64,000 bases of DNA from Sipunculus nudus (Eukaryota; Annelida; Sipuncula; Golfingiida; Sipunculidae). Made by a program: the position numbers and the translations under genes. The DNA lies in the NCBI GenBank assembly GCA_026874595.1, contig CM049318.1, forward strand, positions 2,357,741-2,421,740. Direction: 5' to 3'. Each line of letters starts with the position of its first letter. Positions within the stretch are counted from its first letter, which is position 1. The notes beneath the pieces are model-generated. The model ran no database searches and was not told where the DNA came from. It saw nothing but the letters and a program-made list of their open reading frames with translations. Positions 22,977 through 35,967 of the stretch are shown here, in pieces.

Positions 22977-23442
22977 CTAGATTACTGCCCCCGTTCAGAA
23001 CACACTGACCACTGGTCAGTCCAAAGTCCACAAAAAACACCAGGACAAGATGACCAAAGTCAGCTTTTGGATAGGGATCAATCGCCAGCACTGCGTCGTG
23101 AGTACCAGCCCTCCGTAAGGTGCTGTCCGGGAGGATGCTCTCAAGCTTACCACCAGAGGTTGGGTCAGCTACGTAAATGTTCATTTCACTTCGTGGAACG
23201 CGTGACAGTCTCCGGCATTCCTTGGCGGTGGTAAACGGCGCTTCTTTACAGGGCGTCTGACGTATTATGTCATACGCTGCATCGGCCCAGCGGCGGTGTC
23301 TCACTCCTGCCGCGAAGCTGTAGTCAACGTTGACGCTGTTTGACGCCAAGGATGGCGTCATCGACGTCTCTCCAGCGTCCAAAGAGTGCGCTAATATTGG
23401 GAAGCAAATGGCAGGTAACAGGTATGTTACAACTGGCGACAT
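22977..23442 (-). CDS. First coding exon of a secreted protein of unknown family
   Basis: The ATG at 23442 opens a 155-codon frame that ends in phase 1 at a near-consensus donor, CTAG|GTAAGT. Residues 1-20 look like a signal peptide (uncharged, core TYLLPAICFPILAHS). RHRR at residues 48-51 is a furin-type site, which would make 52 onward a mature chain. Three cysteines follow (65, 76 and 147). The best-organised part is residues 100-147: LESILPDSTLR, GTHDAVLAIDPYP, then a hydrophobic strand, FGHLVLVFFVDF. I do not recognise the family; a signalling or matrix protein fits what is visible. A TTTTTTGTGCAG sequence ends three bases before the ATG, so a 5'-UTR intron is likely, and the region above it is GC-rich and promoter-like. 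Later exons are not confidently located. Confidence 0.75.
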
Positions 23443-23489
23443 TTCTGCACAAAAAAGTGATGTATAATATTTCGGAGAGGTTTAATGAC

Positions 23490-24110
23490 TAATGATACGC
23501 GATAAGATTACACGTTCCCGCTGACCGCCACTCAGTCTCGATCAGTGAGCGCTACATATGCTATCAATGGATATGCCCTACATCTAACGCTATCAAACTG
23601 TCCTGGATTGGGACAAAATTCCAAATATAGTAAAAAGATGATAAGGTGAAAACTAAAAACCATCCGCTGTCTTTCACAGAACACGACTTAGTGAGTTTCC
23701 CGCGATATTGCCTGGATAGCCGCGTGAGCTAGCGTCTGTGCGATGTCGTCTGCTTCAGGCGCATAGTTCGTCTGCTAGGATAGTCCGGCGGCCCGATTGA
23801 TTGGCGCGCGAGGCAAGATCTTTTAAAGGCCCGGGCAGATCAAGCGCTACGGCACGTTAAGTGGATCAGGGCAAGATCAAACGGGGCCGGCCGGCCGCCT
23901 TTTTACGCGTCTCACCGCCGAATAAATCAGATTCATGAGCAGTATAAACAATGGACAACAAGTGTAGAGATCGCACGGTCTGCCGGGAGTACGGGGAACC
24001 ATGGGGGTTCTCAACTTAAAGCCCGCGCTCTCTGTAGCTCACCGTGCCTGGTCGTCCGGCCTGGACTGGCGCCTCTACTGTGTGTATTTAGATGTATATC
24101 TAGGTGTTAC
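23490..24110 (-). promoter_or_regulatory. GC/CpG-rich region, probable promoter or 5' UTR of the 22977-23442 gene
   Basis: Compared with the AT-rich flanks this stretch is rich in GC and CpG (for example GGGGCCGGCCGGCCGCC near 23883), non-repetitive, and placed just upstream of the signal-peptide exon on the minus strand. No TATA box or transcription start was assigned. The call rests on composition and position only. Confidence 0.4.
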
Positions 24111-25659
24111 GGCACCACCGTATCCGTTTTGATCAATGTTTTAAACGCAGATTAAAAGAGAACACGTTTTGTTTTTCCTGGTTTGTTACAAGTATAGCAG
24201 ATTGTAGCCGCAGATAACCAGCCCACACCTGATATCGGGAAGAAGATGGGTTTGTAAGTGTATGGTACGGAGTTCACTTTAATACCAAGAAAACAGACTT
24301 AAGTGGATTTCTCAGTGTCGTTAATTGTTGTTTTTTTACAGGTTAAAATAAAAACGCTATATGTTTATTCAGTATTACACGTTTGAAAAAAAATAGTAAA
24401 TTATTTGATATATATTTAAACTGGGATTTTTATATTAATAACTTGGCAAATCGTCTGTACACTGTCTGCCTACAACTAACTTTTTTCGGCTGCTAATATA
24501 TTATATTTATTTGAAATAGTGCTGCAAAACAAAAGTAACAAAAATATTGTTACCAATTGTATATTAATAATTATTTTCATCATCATCAAAATCATAATGA
24601 TTCAAAATAATAATGTTTTATTTTATATAGCGCAAATCCATCGAAGTCCTCTAAAACGCTTCTGTGTACAATAAAAATGAGGGTATTATAATTACAGTAA
24701 ACTAATATACGTATAACTAAAAAGCGTTTTCAGTAAACATTGAATAATCACAACTCTTGACAGTTATAATTAACTGTACTTTAGGCCTCAACTATTAGCC
24801 GAATGTTACACAAACAGATAGGTTTTCAGTCATTTTTTTAAGGTGACAAGATTCTATATGAGTCAGGCGTAGCTCTGGTGGATGCGAGTTACAATAGCGA
24901 TGGTCAGCAACATAGTTATAGCTGTATTTGCAGTTATTAAACATTTATATATGGTGGATGGAACCTATAACACTTCTCGATTCTCTTGTCTCAAAAAGAT
25001 TCTTCTTATTTTCTTTTCTCTCTCTTACATTATTTCTGTGTCGTAAACCTCACTTGTAGTTTTTACTTGACTGTCTCAAAAAGTTTGCCTCAGATAGCAG
25101 GCTAACAGATCGAATCGGCTGCTCAGCAAATGTGGAAGATTTGCAAAATGGAAAATAAGTAATTTATGGAACATTATAAAATTTCTTTAATATGCGAATT
25201 CCTCATGCTGTCATATTCACCTTTGTCACATAACTATTGATAAGAAATTGTACGAGTTTCTTGCAACATTTTAGATAAGGAAATCGTCATTCTATTATGT
25301 TGGTTTAATCAGTCACATCCTCTGATTATACGATAAAAAAAAACCTCTAATACCATTGCTTGTTGAAACGACAAGCATGTACGGACGCGCCCGCGTACAA
25401 AAAATAAATCAGCTTAAATAAAGGTAAAGATAAAGGTTTGGTTTGTAATCTGATATCACTCATAGTGAAAGTGAAAGAAAAAAGGGTTATTCAGGAAAAA
25501 GGCAATCACTCAGGGAGTGTCATCCGACTTTACAATTTGCCTTCCTGGTGTTTGCGCTTGTTCATTCTTGCTTTGGGAGCATACTACCTGACAGCTTACA
25601 TACTCTATCATGGACGCAATGGTTTTATCCATGCTATACATTTTGCCTGCCGCTAATGC
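24111..25659. other. AT-rich DNA, no gene seen
   Basis: Single-copy-looking AT-rich sequence. Weak frames near 25438-25656 run into the SINE that follows and show no domain. Confidence 0.4.
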
Positions 25660-25815
25660 ATGACCAGTACACATTCACTTCTGGGTGGAGAGGGCTCACA
25701 CTTGTGGTAAAGACTTTGGACAGGAGCCTTAGTCAGGAAGGCGGTCTCAACGGGAATCGAACCCACAGCCCAGCGCCCTATAGCCTTAACGTCGCTCCAC
25801 GTATAGAAGAAAATG
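25660..25815 (-). mobile_element. tRNA-derived SINE remnant
   Basis: Read on the minus strand, the head contains GGGTTCGATTCCC, a perfect B-box-like sequence, preceded by TATAGGGCGCTGGGCTGT, as in the T-arm half of a tRNA. The A-box half (GTGGAGCGACGTTAAGG) is decayed. On the + strand the other end reads CATTCACTTCTGGGTGGAGA, and a degenerate copy of that end is seen at 56105-56190. No intact tRNA cloverleaf can be drawn. Confidence 0.6.
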
Positions 25816-27479
25816 GATATTTCCGATTATTTATGGCGGAAGCCGGAGTGGAATGAAAGAAAAAGAGAAGAGAAAAAAATGACCTCTAAAGGAGCCTATT
25901 CGATATCTGACTCATATTTATTAAAGATAGCTCCTCTAAACTTTCATAATTTAAGATAGGCCAGAAAACGCCGATCACACGGTACGTAGACTGTCCGTTT
26001 GGTTTATATTCACGTGTTTATAATATATTGGGGTTCCGCGTAAATAATCCGAACATATTCATCAAGGACTATTGGCTGCAATCTGACGAAGTGGAGTTAT
26101 GCAGTGACCTTCACCTTCCACACACATGCCACCAACCCCCCTCAGTTACATGCGTTTTTGTTTAATAACACAGGGGCATTTGTGATGTTTACTAATGGCT
26201 TGTATAGATAATCTATGTCATGCGTCAATGTCACTTTTGTTAGTATTTTATTTGTAGGAATCACATTAATTTGTGAACTAGAGATAAGGCAGATGAAAAG
26301 CTGGCTTTAAAGCAAAAGTACGCATAGTCTTAAAGATGATATTCTTTCCTGATGTATAGGTATCTTTAAGGATAAAATCTTCACGATAATTTCTTTAAAA
26401 AAAAATTAAAAATAATATTTCAAGGTACCTGTTCATTAGGCCTCTTTTTTCATATTTTTGTTTTAAATCGAAATAGTCTTAGAGCTTGTACAGTAAAACC
26501 GATACGCACGGAACGTTGAGATGAAAAGGATAGGTGCACGTGACCCAGTGTTGATTGATGTGCATATATATAGATGTAGACATCTCAATGTACGGAGAGA
26601 GATAAATGATCTTTGATATATTTCGCAATATTTAAATATTTATACAAGAAAAAATTACCTGGTCTTTGTATGCTGGTCTAACGTGTATTAGGTTTCAATA
26701 TATACACCCTCGTTTATCAACAACAGATTGGCTTTTAATGTTGGGCTCTATTTGTACAGAAGAAAGGCTATTTTTTTTAAAGCGTCGGGGAAAAGCTTTA
26801 TGTTGAGAAAAACAAATTTTCGGAAAAACGACGTTCGGTAAAACGGCGTTCTGGTGCAATTGGCAAATAATCATAGCATTTATGTAGCTGTGAAGATTAG
26901 GCTAAGCTGTTTCATTTCACCACGAGTTATGACCTTTTGTTTATATTTCCTGGACCATGTATCACAAAAACAAATATTAACAAACTATGATAAAGTGGAG
27001 TGAGCCCGGAGTTAAATGCAACTTAATAAGACCCGTATTTGATTAGATACCGGTATATTGCTTAAAATGAATATAGAGTAACCGTATATGTACCCTTATA
27101 GCACGATGATAATACTTGCTTGGTACAACAGCTTTGTGATCACATACTAATCTTATACTGGTGAAAATGGAGCGGGGGCGTCAATATAGGAAGATGGGGG
27201 TATATATACCCCTCACACCCCACTTATAACAAGGTTAGATGGCCAATGTTATCATCCCACCCCCAGTGATACTGAGAGAATAATATTTATATATTGGAAA
27301 AAATATATTAATAATTAAAATAATATACTTTGGTTCCATTTCTGAGTTTTCTATGAAATTTTACATATCTATTGAATATATCTATTTGAATTAATATATA
27401 CTTGAAACATAATACCTTATTTTTAAAACCTTATTCTTAACTGGCATATTATTGAAATATATCACAGAAACAAAAAAAA

Positions 27480-27484
<5 letters not shown>
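25816..27484. other. No gene or repeat recognised
   Basis: AT-rich, with a CCACC/CCCC-rich patch near 27175-27265. No exon evidence. Confidence 0.4.
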
Positions 27485-27538
<54 letters not shown>

Positions 27539-27648
27539 TTATCCGAACTTGTATACCCTTCCAAACATGCGTGATCCCCCCCCCCCCCCCCCTTTGAAGA
27601 TAAATTGATGCCACTGTAATGAATAGAGAGAGAGAGAGAGAGAGAGAG
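27485..27648. repeat. Compound (TA)n, poly-C and (GA)n cluster
   Basis: About 25 TA repeats (27485-27535), 18 C (27575-27592) and a GA run (27624-27648) occur within 165 bp. Minus-strand frames across it are low-complexity and not genes. Confidence 0.93.
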
Positions 27649-30104
27649 GGAGGATCTGCGATTAGAATGAAATGCCTTGGACCGTTCCGTTGTTTTCCGC
27701 TCATGCAGCTTTGAACTTTTGCTTACCATCCGTTACCATGACTAGGACTCTCATCCGTATAACGTTGTTTATAACAAAGTCCTCTTGTTAACATGATATT
27801 TCTTTGTGGAGAAAACCGCTATAACTTTCATGCTGTCTTATCTCATTCTTAATCTAAGTATATATATATATACATCTGCAGAGTTCCATTTTGGTTTGGG
27901 GCAAAATGGCATGGCGGTAGCACTCGCTTCCTAACATATTTTTTTGTGTCCTTATGTTACCAAGGCACGGTGTCTACCGCACCCATTGCTATGTTTTAAC
28001 ACCGGAGAAAGTTTATATTTCATGTTTTAACATTATGCATTTGATTCAATATCTTTTTTTTTCTTATGCAAGTGCCTATTGGCTGACATTATTATTATGA
28101 ACTATTTGTGAAAAACATCTCATGTACACATAAAGTGACCTTTATAAAATAGTATATAGGAGCCTTGGTCCAGACCAGCCTCAATGGGCTTTCCTCTGAT
28201 ATTTGCACAATCAATATTAAAACCCCATTTTAAAGATTAATGATTAAACTAAGGGTGGTTTTGTACTCGAAGGGGGGGGGGGGCTAAAAGGTCTACCCAC
28301 AACAATCTAACCAAAACATTAAAATAAAAATAGAAATAAACTCATCAAATCCACGTGCTTTGGAGGGATTAATTATATTGAATATTAATTTATTGAAAAT
28401 CAGCTTTCTGTCCAAATTAAAAGCATTAGTTTATTATATTTCATGCAAAAATAATTTCCATTTTTAAGATAACAGTTTAGTGTTCTGAATGCATCATCGA
28501 ATGATTTATAAGTTCGGGCACAGGAGAGGTCAAGTCGAAAGGTGTTTACAATGACAATTCATTTTGTAGTAAGTTTTGGGGTATGCTAGTTGTTGAAAAC
28601 CAATGTGCCCAATATGCCAGTGCCTTTTGAAGTAACGTGTGGAAAAATCGATAAAATCTCAGAGATTTGCTTTAATGTGTCCACTATATACGGATTGACT
28701 TGTGTAGATTATTTAGGGGCGGAAACACGAGCTTAGAGAGGGTAGCATCATCGGACGCTGCTTTTGGTTACAAAGGGTATATTATTCTATTTCGAAGATT
28801 CTCTGGGTCAAAAATGATGGGACATGAGCCCCCTGCTTATCCCTTGTTACTTAAAAAAATATGTGTACTAAAAACTTATAATTTTTATCAAGTATACGTC
28901 ATCTTCGTCCTCACACAACAGACAGCGACCCCTACAGGGCAGTGCGAGGACCTGTCTTTCAGGAACATGGGCATCTCCTATCAAAGTTGGAGACTGGATT
29001 TGATGTGGTTGTGCCACACAATCAGGTTGATCATTGACTCACACATGAGAGAATACGCTGATACTATTGGGAACCTCTTGTAGTAGGTCAGGTGGTGAAA
29101 GCGCTTTAGTTTTTGTTAATCGTACAAATATTAGGTTTCCTTAAAAAATTACATTTGTGGCACGATAAGTGAGGGTAAATCAGCATATATATATATACAA
29201 GTGCTCTGAGCAGTTTCACCCGTTCTAACATCGGCTTATGTGTCCCATTGACTTGTAGATCAATTGTTAAACTAACAGACCTATAGATCTACTTTCAGAA
29301 TTTCCCCATCAGGGGGTGCTGTTTTGCGCTACATTCCCACGACTCTTGTCCCAGACAAGGATCTCAGTATAGATGTCCCATAAAAAAGAGATTAAATTTA
29401 TTATCTATTGGGCTTGATTTGATTCATAACTAGATTTTACATCATGTATTTGCAAATTTCAGCAATGTTAGTATTTCATACAAGATATTTGATACGTATC
29501 AATGTTTTAGGCTCTTGATTAAATGATTTAAAGGAACGAGGAAAGAATGACCGCTAATCGACCACAAGCCGTGAATACATGACTCAAGGGGCATTAATAT
29601 TGATCTGGTAACTAGGACGCCTAATTTGAGTCGTAATACAATCCATAGGGGGGAATGTGCTGGAACGTTCGCCCATCCTATATCGCTACAGGTTGGTTGC
29701 CATCCTGTAACCCGTGCGAGCCATGCTTGTACTTATGTGGGTCAACAAAAATGCAGAGGGATTAACCAATATATTGAGTTAAAACGGAATGTTTTCGCAC
29801 ATGGTAGGTGTTCTTATGAAGATTTTTTAAAATATTATCGGTTCCATTTGTTTTAGTGCTGACTTAATTATGTACATGTACATCTGCTGAATTCCATTCC
29901 TGCTTGGACTACGTGACAGGGCAGTATCAAAATTAACGCTTCCTCTCACTTTTTAACATGTGTTCGCCAGGCCTGCTGACTATTGCACCTGCGGGCTCTG
30001 CGTTCGTAAATGTCCCAATTGCTGGATTATACCACCAATGAACCCCGAAATCCGCACTCGTTTGTGAGTGAAACACAACCGTTCGGCACGGCCTTTCCAT
30101 TAAG
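27649..30104. other. No gene recognised
   Basis: AT-rich single-copy-like DNA with a G-run at 28271-28284 and a short TA run near 29187. A plus-strand frame at 28700-29083 has no motif or splice support. Confidence 0.4.
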
Positions 30105-30225
30105 CCTTCAGAGCGCTCACCCTAGGCGGGGATCAACCGTGAAAAATTCTCACCGCCTCGGCTGAGATCCGAACTCACGATCTCCCGGCTTTGAGTCATG
30201 TGCACTATCTCTGAGTTCCAGCTGT
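30105..30225 (-). mobile_element. tRNA-derived SINE head
   Basis: On the minus strand an A-box-like CTCAGAGATAGTGCACATG is followed 25-30 bases later by a B-box-like GAGTTCGGATCTC, the spacing of a tRNA gene, and then by non-tRNA sequence (TCACGGTTGATCCCCGCC). The arms are too decayed for a functional tRNA. Confidence 0.6.
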
Positions 30226-30281
30226 TGTAATAAAGTATACTAAAAAGCTAATGATTACCTGGTTTATGTAAGGTGAAAGTG

Positions 30282-30455
30282 TACCTGTAGTCCATGAGGC
30301 AGTACCAATCATGACGAAAATACTTGCATCCTCATAGAGCCTTAAAATGCAGTCCTCGATACAAGATGCAAAGGCACTCTGACGCTAGACTCTCTAAGGT
30401 TAGAGGGCCGATACTCTGACGGTACACTCTCTAAGGTTAGAGGGCCGATATCCAC
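30282..30455. repeat. Dispersed repeat, copy 1 (partner at 35968-36110)
   Basis: It shares with 35968-36110, in the same order, AAGTGAAAG..GTAC.TGTAG, ACGACGAAAATA or a close variant, ATCCTCAT.G.GCCTTA, TACAAGATG.AAAG and GTTAGAGGGCCGA. Here the last block, with CACTCTCTAAGGTTAGAGGG, is itself doubled (around 30390 and 30425). Confidence 0.65.
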
Positions 30456-33009
30456 CACTAAATTCACTTAAAATCTACAAACATGTGCATGGATGACGCG
30501 GGTATACAACTGGACAAATTAAGTCTCCATTTTTCATAAATATCTCAAGATTCATTCTTTCTTCCTTTCCACTTTTGCATTACTGAAGAAGCTGTCTCTT
30601 ACATAAAACTCATTGTTGAGAACTGACATATTCTTTATGTCGATTTTACTCGATAGGCATTGTATTGTTGACCCACACGAAGTGAACAAATCCCGTGTTG
30701 CATGAGTTTGCCAGCTGTGAGGGCGTAGAACTGTGTTTTCCAGCAAATTTGGATAACGTTATCCTCGTGTATAAATGCGGTCATATAAGAGGTTCCTTTG
30801 CTCTGAATGAACAGACTCCGAATGTTATTCGCTTGTTGTACTTTTTACTGTACTTTCTTTCGTAGTCCATGCTTATTAACAAATGTTTCGTTTGGAATCG
30901 CGATGCTAACTCGAAACCCTGTTTATAGCGATGGCATGCTTTATTTCCACACAAAACCATACAGAGACTGAATATTGCACAGACACTGAATATTACGATG
31001 CCTGGTTTTTTTGTGGGGTATGTGTGTGATCTCTGACTGCTGTTCTAGTTTATTATTTATTTTGTATTTTTTACATTTTATATATTTCTGTGTCATACGA
31101 ATACATTCATTGATGACCAATGAGACGGGTAACCGATATTATATTTCCCCGACAGCTATTAATTTATGATTTTTTTTGTACCTGCATGCATTAGTCCCCT
31201 TCAAATGACTGGCTATTTCATGGAAGGAGGAGGTCTTGCCAGGAAAGAGTGACGTCAAAAGGAACAACATGTGGACAATGAGCGACATTTTCATTCTTCC
31301 AGGAAATAAAATAATCTGCAATAGGATAAAACAAATCGCTTTAATTATATGTAATGTTTCTTGCCATTAAGGGCTTCAGTTGCTAAAGTTCAGGGACCGC
31401 ACATGAAAAAAATAAAACAGGTTCCATAACCACTACAATCACTTCTTACATCAGGTAAAAAAAAACAACAGAAAATACTATCCACCGTTGAATGAAAGTG
31501 GATAGTGCGGAAACGTCTAAGGTGATTCTGACTTGATTACTCGTTACCATGACAATCCTCAACTAGATGTATGCATTTACCAAACGATCAATCAAGCCTT
31601 CTCCCTCTAGATCCGTAACTGAGCGATAATGGGGGATCGGTTATCGAGTGCATTACCTTGGGAATACGACCAAGGTCAAAAATAAGTATCAGGTGCATAT
31701 TTGCAACCTATGACCAACATTGTGCCAAAAGTTCAACCAAAACAAACAGAAAATGTCAGAAGGAAGAAAAAAAGGGAAATTGAAATCGATGGGTTTGTCT
31801 CCTGCGGTGTACTAAGTAGGTTCACAAAGAAAAACATCTTAATTACCAAAGATGGATATAGACAAAACTCATTAACCCCTATAATGCACCCCCATCCTTC
31901 GTATTTCCCGTGGGCAGCTTGTATACAAGAAGGTATATCGCTGTTACAGGTGTAATATATAAAGTACAACCGCATGATCTTTTAAGTATGTAGGCCTGCT
32001 TGAGACTTAAATGCAGATTTAGGGCTTGCGTATTGACAAGACTTACTCGGGTACTCGAATACTCGTTTCGGTACTAATCACCTGCCTACAGCCATCTGTG
32101 GTATTCGATGGTATTACGGAAATATCACGATTTTACGGCAAGGGCTCTCAAACTTCAAGCGACTGTTGTTAGGGTCAAGGTCGAGAAGCAAATGTATAGG
32201 ATTAAATAGCGTCTGTTTCGGTTGGTGGATTGATAAAAAGCTAGAGGAAAGGAAAAGAAATGCACCAGGTAGAAAAATATTTGATATTTTTATCATTTTT
32301 ATATATTTATCATATTTTTAGCAGTTATATTATGAGGGTATTTAATATATATACTAATATATAATATATATGAAGGTATATTAATATAAAATATACATTT
32401 GTTTGTATTTAACATTTAATACTCCTCTTCTGTACTTCTTTATTCACGATACAGAAAAAGAAACGTTTGACGGAAATATTTTAAAAGGAAAATAACACAC
32501 GTTTAATAATATTAACCCTATACACGTTTATCAAAATTAACCCTGTTGCTTCCAGTTTTCATTTTTTTTACAAATAAGGGCTGTGTCTTATCCGTGTTTT
32601 AAGAGCATAGGTAAACTTATCTTGCACACATGGAACAATCTAAACCCGCATATCCTTTCTAACCATGTTTTGCCAAACTCCGACTTTCAGCCGACATTTA
32701 TAGATAACCGTCAACCCGATACTTGAATGTATAAATAATCTTTCATGACGGGGGTAGGGCGGTGCGGCTGAAATAGTTGCAAAATCTCTTTGGAAAGCTT
32801 AAATATTTTATTTAGAAAAATGCATTTCACAATATATAGTCATTTTACTGACATAAAAAGTGACCATCTGCGCATGCTCTTAAAAATTCACTCCATCTTA
32901 ATCAAAAGAGATGTTGACTAAGTTAATGACCTGATGGGAATAGATATTCCTATAATTACGCACACCTAAATTATAAGTGGAATAATTATTTAAGGCTTTC
33001 GCCATATTA
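30456..33009. other. No gene recognised
   Basis: AT-rich DNA. About 31650-31700 carries CCTTGGGAATACGACC then AAGGTCAAAAATAAGTAT, related to text near 54592-54630, so part is an old dispersed repeat. No exon was identified. Confidence 0.35.
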
Positions 33010-33660
33010 TTTATCTCTTCGCAAATGTCATGGCTAGGTTTTGAAAGATTGTAGGATCGATAAGCAGAGAAAAAATCGTTATATTTTCTTCAAAAGCAAG
33101 CAACGGACTTCTTGGGGCAGGTTGTACCAGTGGCAAAGGCAACGACCTGAGGCAAGCAATGTTCCAGCGGTCTCCCCAAAGCCTGCGGGAACACTGACAA
33201 ATTAGTGTCGGCACATCAAAGGCCATACAGGCCTTTGGTGGGCACAGGTGAGGAGTAATCTTCACAGGGATACTTATACGTGAACAAGCTGGAATCAAAG
33301 AATGGCCCCCAGGTAAAGCAAGGGGTCGGGAATTGTTGTTGGTCTGGCCAGCGGGGAACCTCTGGTGGGCGGTCATTTGTCACAGGCCGAAGCCGACACC
33401 ACACCGGCCCTGATGAGTCAATACCGTCCGGGTCATTTCGGTCGCTCGTTATAAAGTCTTCACCTCTCGCTGGCTGAGTGCTGAACTTGCGGAACGTGTG
33501 TGTTGAAGTGCCAGCCACGTGGGTTTGTTTACGTTTTGCAGGCCCCGCACGTGTGTTTGTAAATAGTGCAAACTCGGCACGGCTACCAGAATATACGCTG
33601 GATATATGGGATCGTTGGTATGATTTGCCAAAAGTATCGTGAATATCTTTTAGCACTCAA
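33010..33660. other. GC-rich unique island of unknown role
   Basis: This stretch is richer in GC than either flank, is not repetitive and stays open in two overlapping minus-strand frames (33011-33376 and 33216-33656). Neither frame shows a domain, signal peptide or strong splice pair. It may be a promoter-like island or an unrecognised exon. Confidence 0.35.
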
Positions 33661-33758
33661 ACGATATTTTTTTAAATGCAAAAATCGAAGGTGGAATAGT
33701 TTTCAACGATTTTTTTCTCTATCATAAGGCTATGATCAAAACCCGTAACAGTCTATCA

Positions 33759-34024
33759 ATGGATCCTTCGTCCCATGTTATTTCTGTTGGACGCACCCTA
33801 CGTCCAATGTTATTTCTGTTGGACGTTCCCTACGTCATATGTTATATATGTTGGACGGACTCTAGGTCCTATATTATATCTGATGGACGGATCCTGGGCC
33901 CTATGTTATATCTGTTGGACGAACCCTACTTCCTATGATATATCTGTTGGACGGACCCTACGTCCTATGTTATATCTGTTGGACAGACCCTACGTTCTAT
34001 GTTATATCTGTTGGACGGACAGAT
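33759..34024 (+). repeat. 32-bp minisatellite, about 8 copies
   Basis: Tandem units of TGTTGGACGGACCCTAC followed by GTCCTATGTTATATC, with 1-5 differences between copies. The frames at 33732-33938 and 33775-34176 are products of the repeat. Confidence 0.93.
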
Positions 34025-34982
34025 TTAGACACGAATTAGACACGGAGCTACTCCGAGAACAGCGTCCAGGTAAATATCCATCTGCGAAGAGGGTTCGGTT
34101 GCAAGGGGACGTGTATCTGCAAAGTTTAGAGAGGAACAACGCTTTTTGTAACCGCACTAAAATCCTCATATTATAATGGGATGCCCCTGCGTTATAAAGC
34201 CTTGATCTTTTATTGTGTCACATCGGTTGACAGACAACACCAGGTGGATTTTTATCCAGATCCACATCAACATTTAAATTTAAATTTACATACTAATAAA
34301 TTGAAGTCTTCTCCGGGTCATGCCCAACCCGTCCACAAAGTTTAGTGACAACTGTTGAATGTTTTTTTACATGTGTAATCTGCTAACCAGCAAACAAACC
34401 AATAAAAACAGACATGGGTGAAATCATAACCTCCCTGCCAGCTATTATGACGGTTATGCATGCAATAAGTGTTGCTGCACCAACACAGATCATTTTACCT
34501 TACCATCTTTATTCGTAATACATGAACAATTGGACATGTCCTCACTTTGTTTCCTCAGTCTTCACCACACAAATACCTGTCCACTGCCTTACTAATAAAA
34601 GCCTCCGTGCATTTACATCTTCCCGCGTTAACCCATAACATCTCGCCCTTGATCTTTAAATGAACCGTCCTCCTGAGTTGTGCTGACACTTATTCAACTG
34701 AAAACAATATTTCCAGCGCGGCTTGAACTCCCAGGAGGCGAACTGCGCAGAACCGGAAACACAAGAGTACGACTCTGCTGGTTAGGGTTTCTTGGTATTG
34801 AAAACAAAGCCCCATAATGCACCGGGCATCTACATTCACCAGCGGCGTAGGTATAAATGGAGTGAAGATGGCAAAATAGTCCTTTCAAATATGTTGGATG
34901 AGAATTTTTTTCAAGGCAAATTATATGACTGTTTATGTGGCAGGACTTCGTATAGGCCTAAGTTATATTTCACGAACAGGCG
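34025..34982. other. No gene recognised
   Basis: Unremarkable mixed-composition sequence. No exon or repeat boundary could be supported. Confidence 0.35.
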
Positions 34983-35028
34983 TGGGGTGGGGTGGGGTGG
35001 TGTGGGATGGGGTGGGGCGGAGTGGTGT
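34983..35028 (+). other. G-quadruplex-forming motif
   Basis: Six G-runs of three or four bases lie within about 46 bp on the + strand, mostly separated by single T (GGGGTGGGGTGGGG, then GGGATGGGGTGGGG after a 6-base gap). This exceeds the usual four-run quadruplex pattern with short loops. Confidence 0.75.
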
Positions 35029-35967
35029 CTGGGGTTTCAGGCGTTAAAATATGTCTGATACGATGAAAAAAGGTTGCGGCGGTTGAAAATGAATACGGAC
35101 CCTCTGCATGGAGTCCCGTTGGGTCCGCTTCTGCTACTTACGAGGTATGCATATTTCTGGGGGTTTTTTTCTTCTTCAGGAACAGTTTCCTTGCAATAAA
35201 TAAATCTTTAATAAATCTTTCATGTGTTAATCTTTATACATCCAACGATAAAATCCAGTCAAATGTCATCGAAAACCTAAATGCCCCCGCGTCTCAATCC
35301 ATTTCGCAATGTAAACACCATCACTGACCAGGTCTTCAAGGTAAACATACCGGGGTATATACCTTCTTTCTGGCTGTAGAGTCTTTTCTTTTCTTTGGCG
35401 GCATCTTGTTCAATGTGAAACATGTGAAAGAGGGCTGACAAGCGGAGACTGCCCTTTTTATAGAAAAAAAAAACCAGCGAAGCTCCATCCGTAGCACGAC
35501 CCTAACGCTTCCGCCACATGCCGTGGTACCTCCGTATCTATCCGTCATGGTCCGTACTAAAACCCTCATGATCCTTAGTCAATCCGTGAATGTTCACGGA
35601 AGAGTTACGGAGATCCTTGGTGAATCCGCCCTGTGTTCGTATTGAAACACTGGTGTTCCGTACTGAAACCTTGGTGGTCCGTACTGAAACCCTGGTGGTC
35701 CCTAACAACACCGTAGGGAATATCCATCCATCCGCCATCATTCACCACGGATCGCAAGTCCCTTGCCGTCCGTGGTGATCCGTAGGCTAATCCGGGACAG
35801 TGTGACTAGGGCTTAACCCGTGCGGAATATGCTAGTGTTCATAGGTCAGAAATTCAACAAACATTCAGGGGGATTTACCAATAAGCAAAGTTAAAACGAT
35901 TTTTTCCCTCGCACATGGTGGTGTTGTTTGAAAGTACACAAACATATCAAACGATTCGTCTGGTTTA
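35029..35967. other. No gene; short degenerate 21-bp repeats at 35636-35702
   Basis: About three copies of CCGTACTGAAACCYTGGTGGT lie within a wider region rich in ATCCGT and ACGGA motifs (35515-35790). A minus-strand frame reading KKRKDS near 35350-35420 has no other support. Confidence 0.45.

Noticed and set aside
27391-27729. Minus-strand frames rich in Ser-Leu and Ile-Tyr
   Set aside because: They are translations of the (GA)n, poly-C and (TA)n microsatellites.
25740-30220. tRNA genes at 25.7 and 30.1 kb
   Set aside because: The B boxes are good, but acceptor stems and A-box halves are decayed and the tRNA part is fused to other repeat sequence, as in SINEs.
33216-33656. 146-codon minus-strand frame as a gene
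   Set aside because: No domain, signal peptide or splice pair; an overlapping frame is open as well. Kept only as a GC-rich island.
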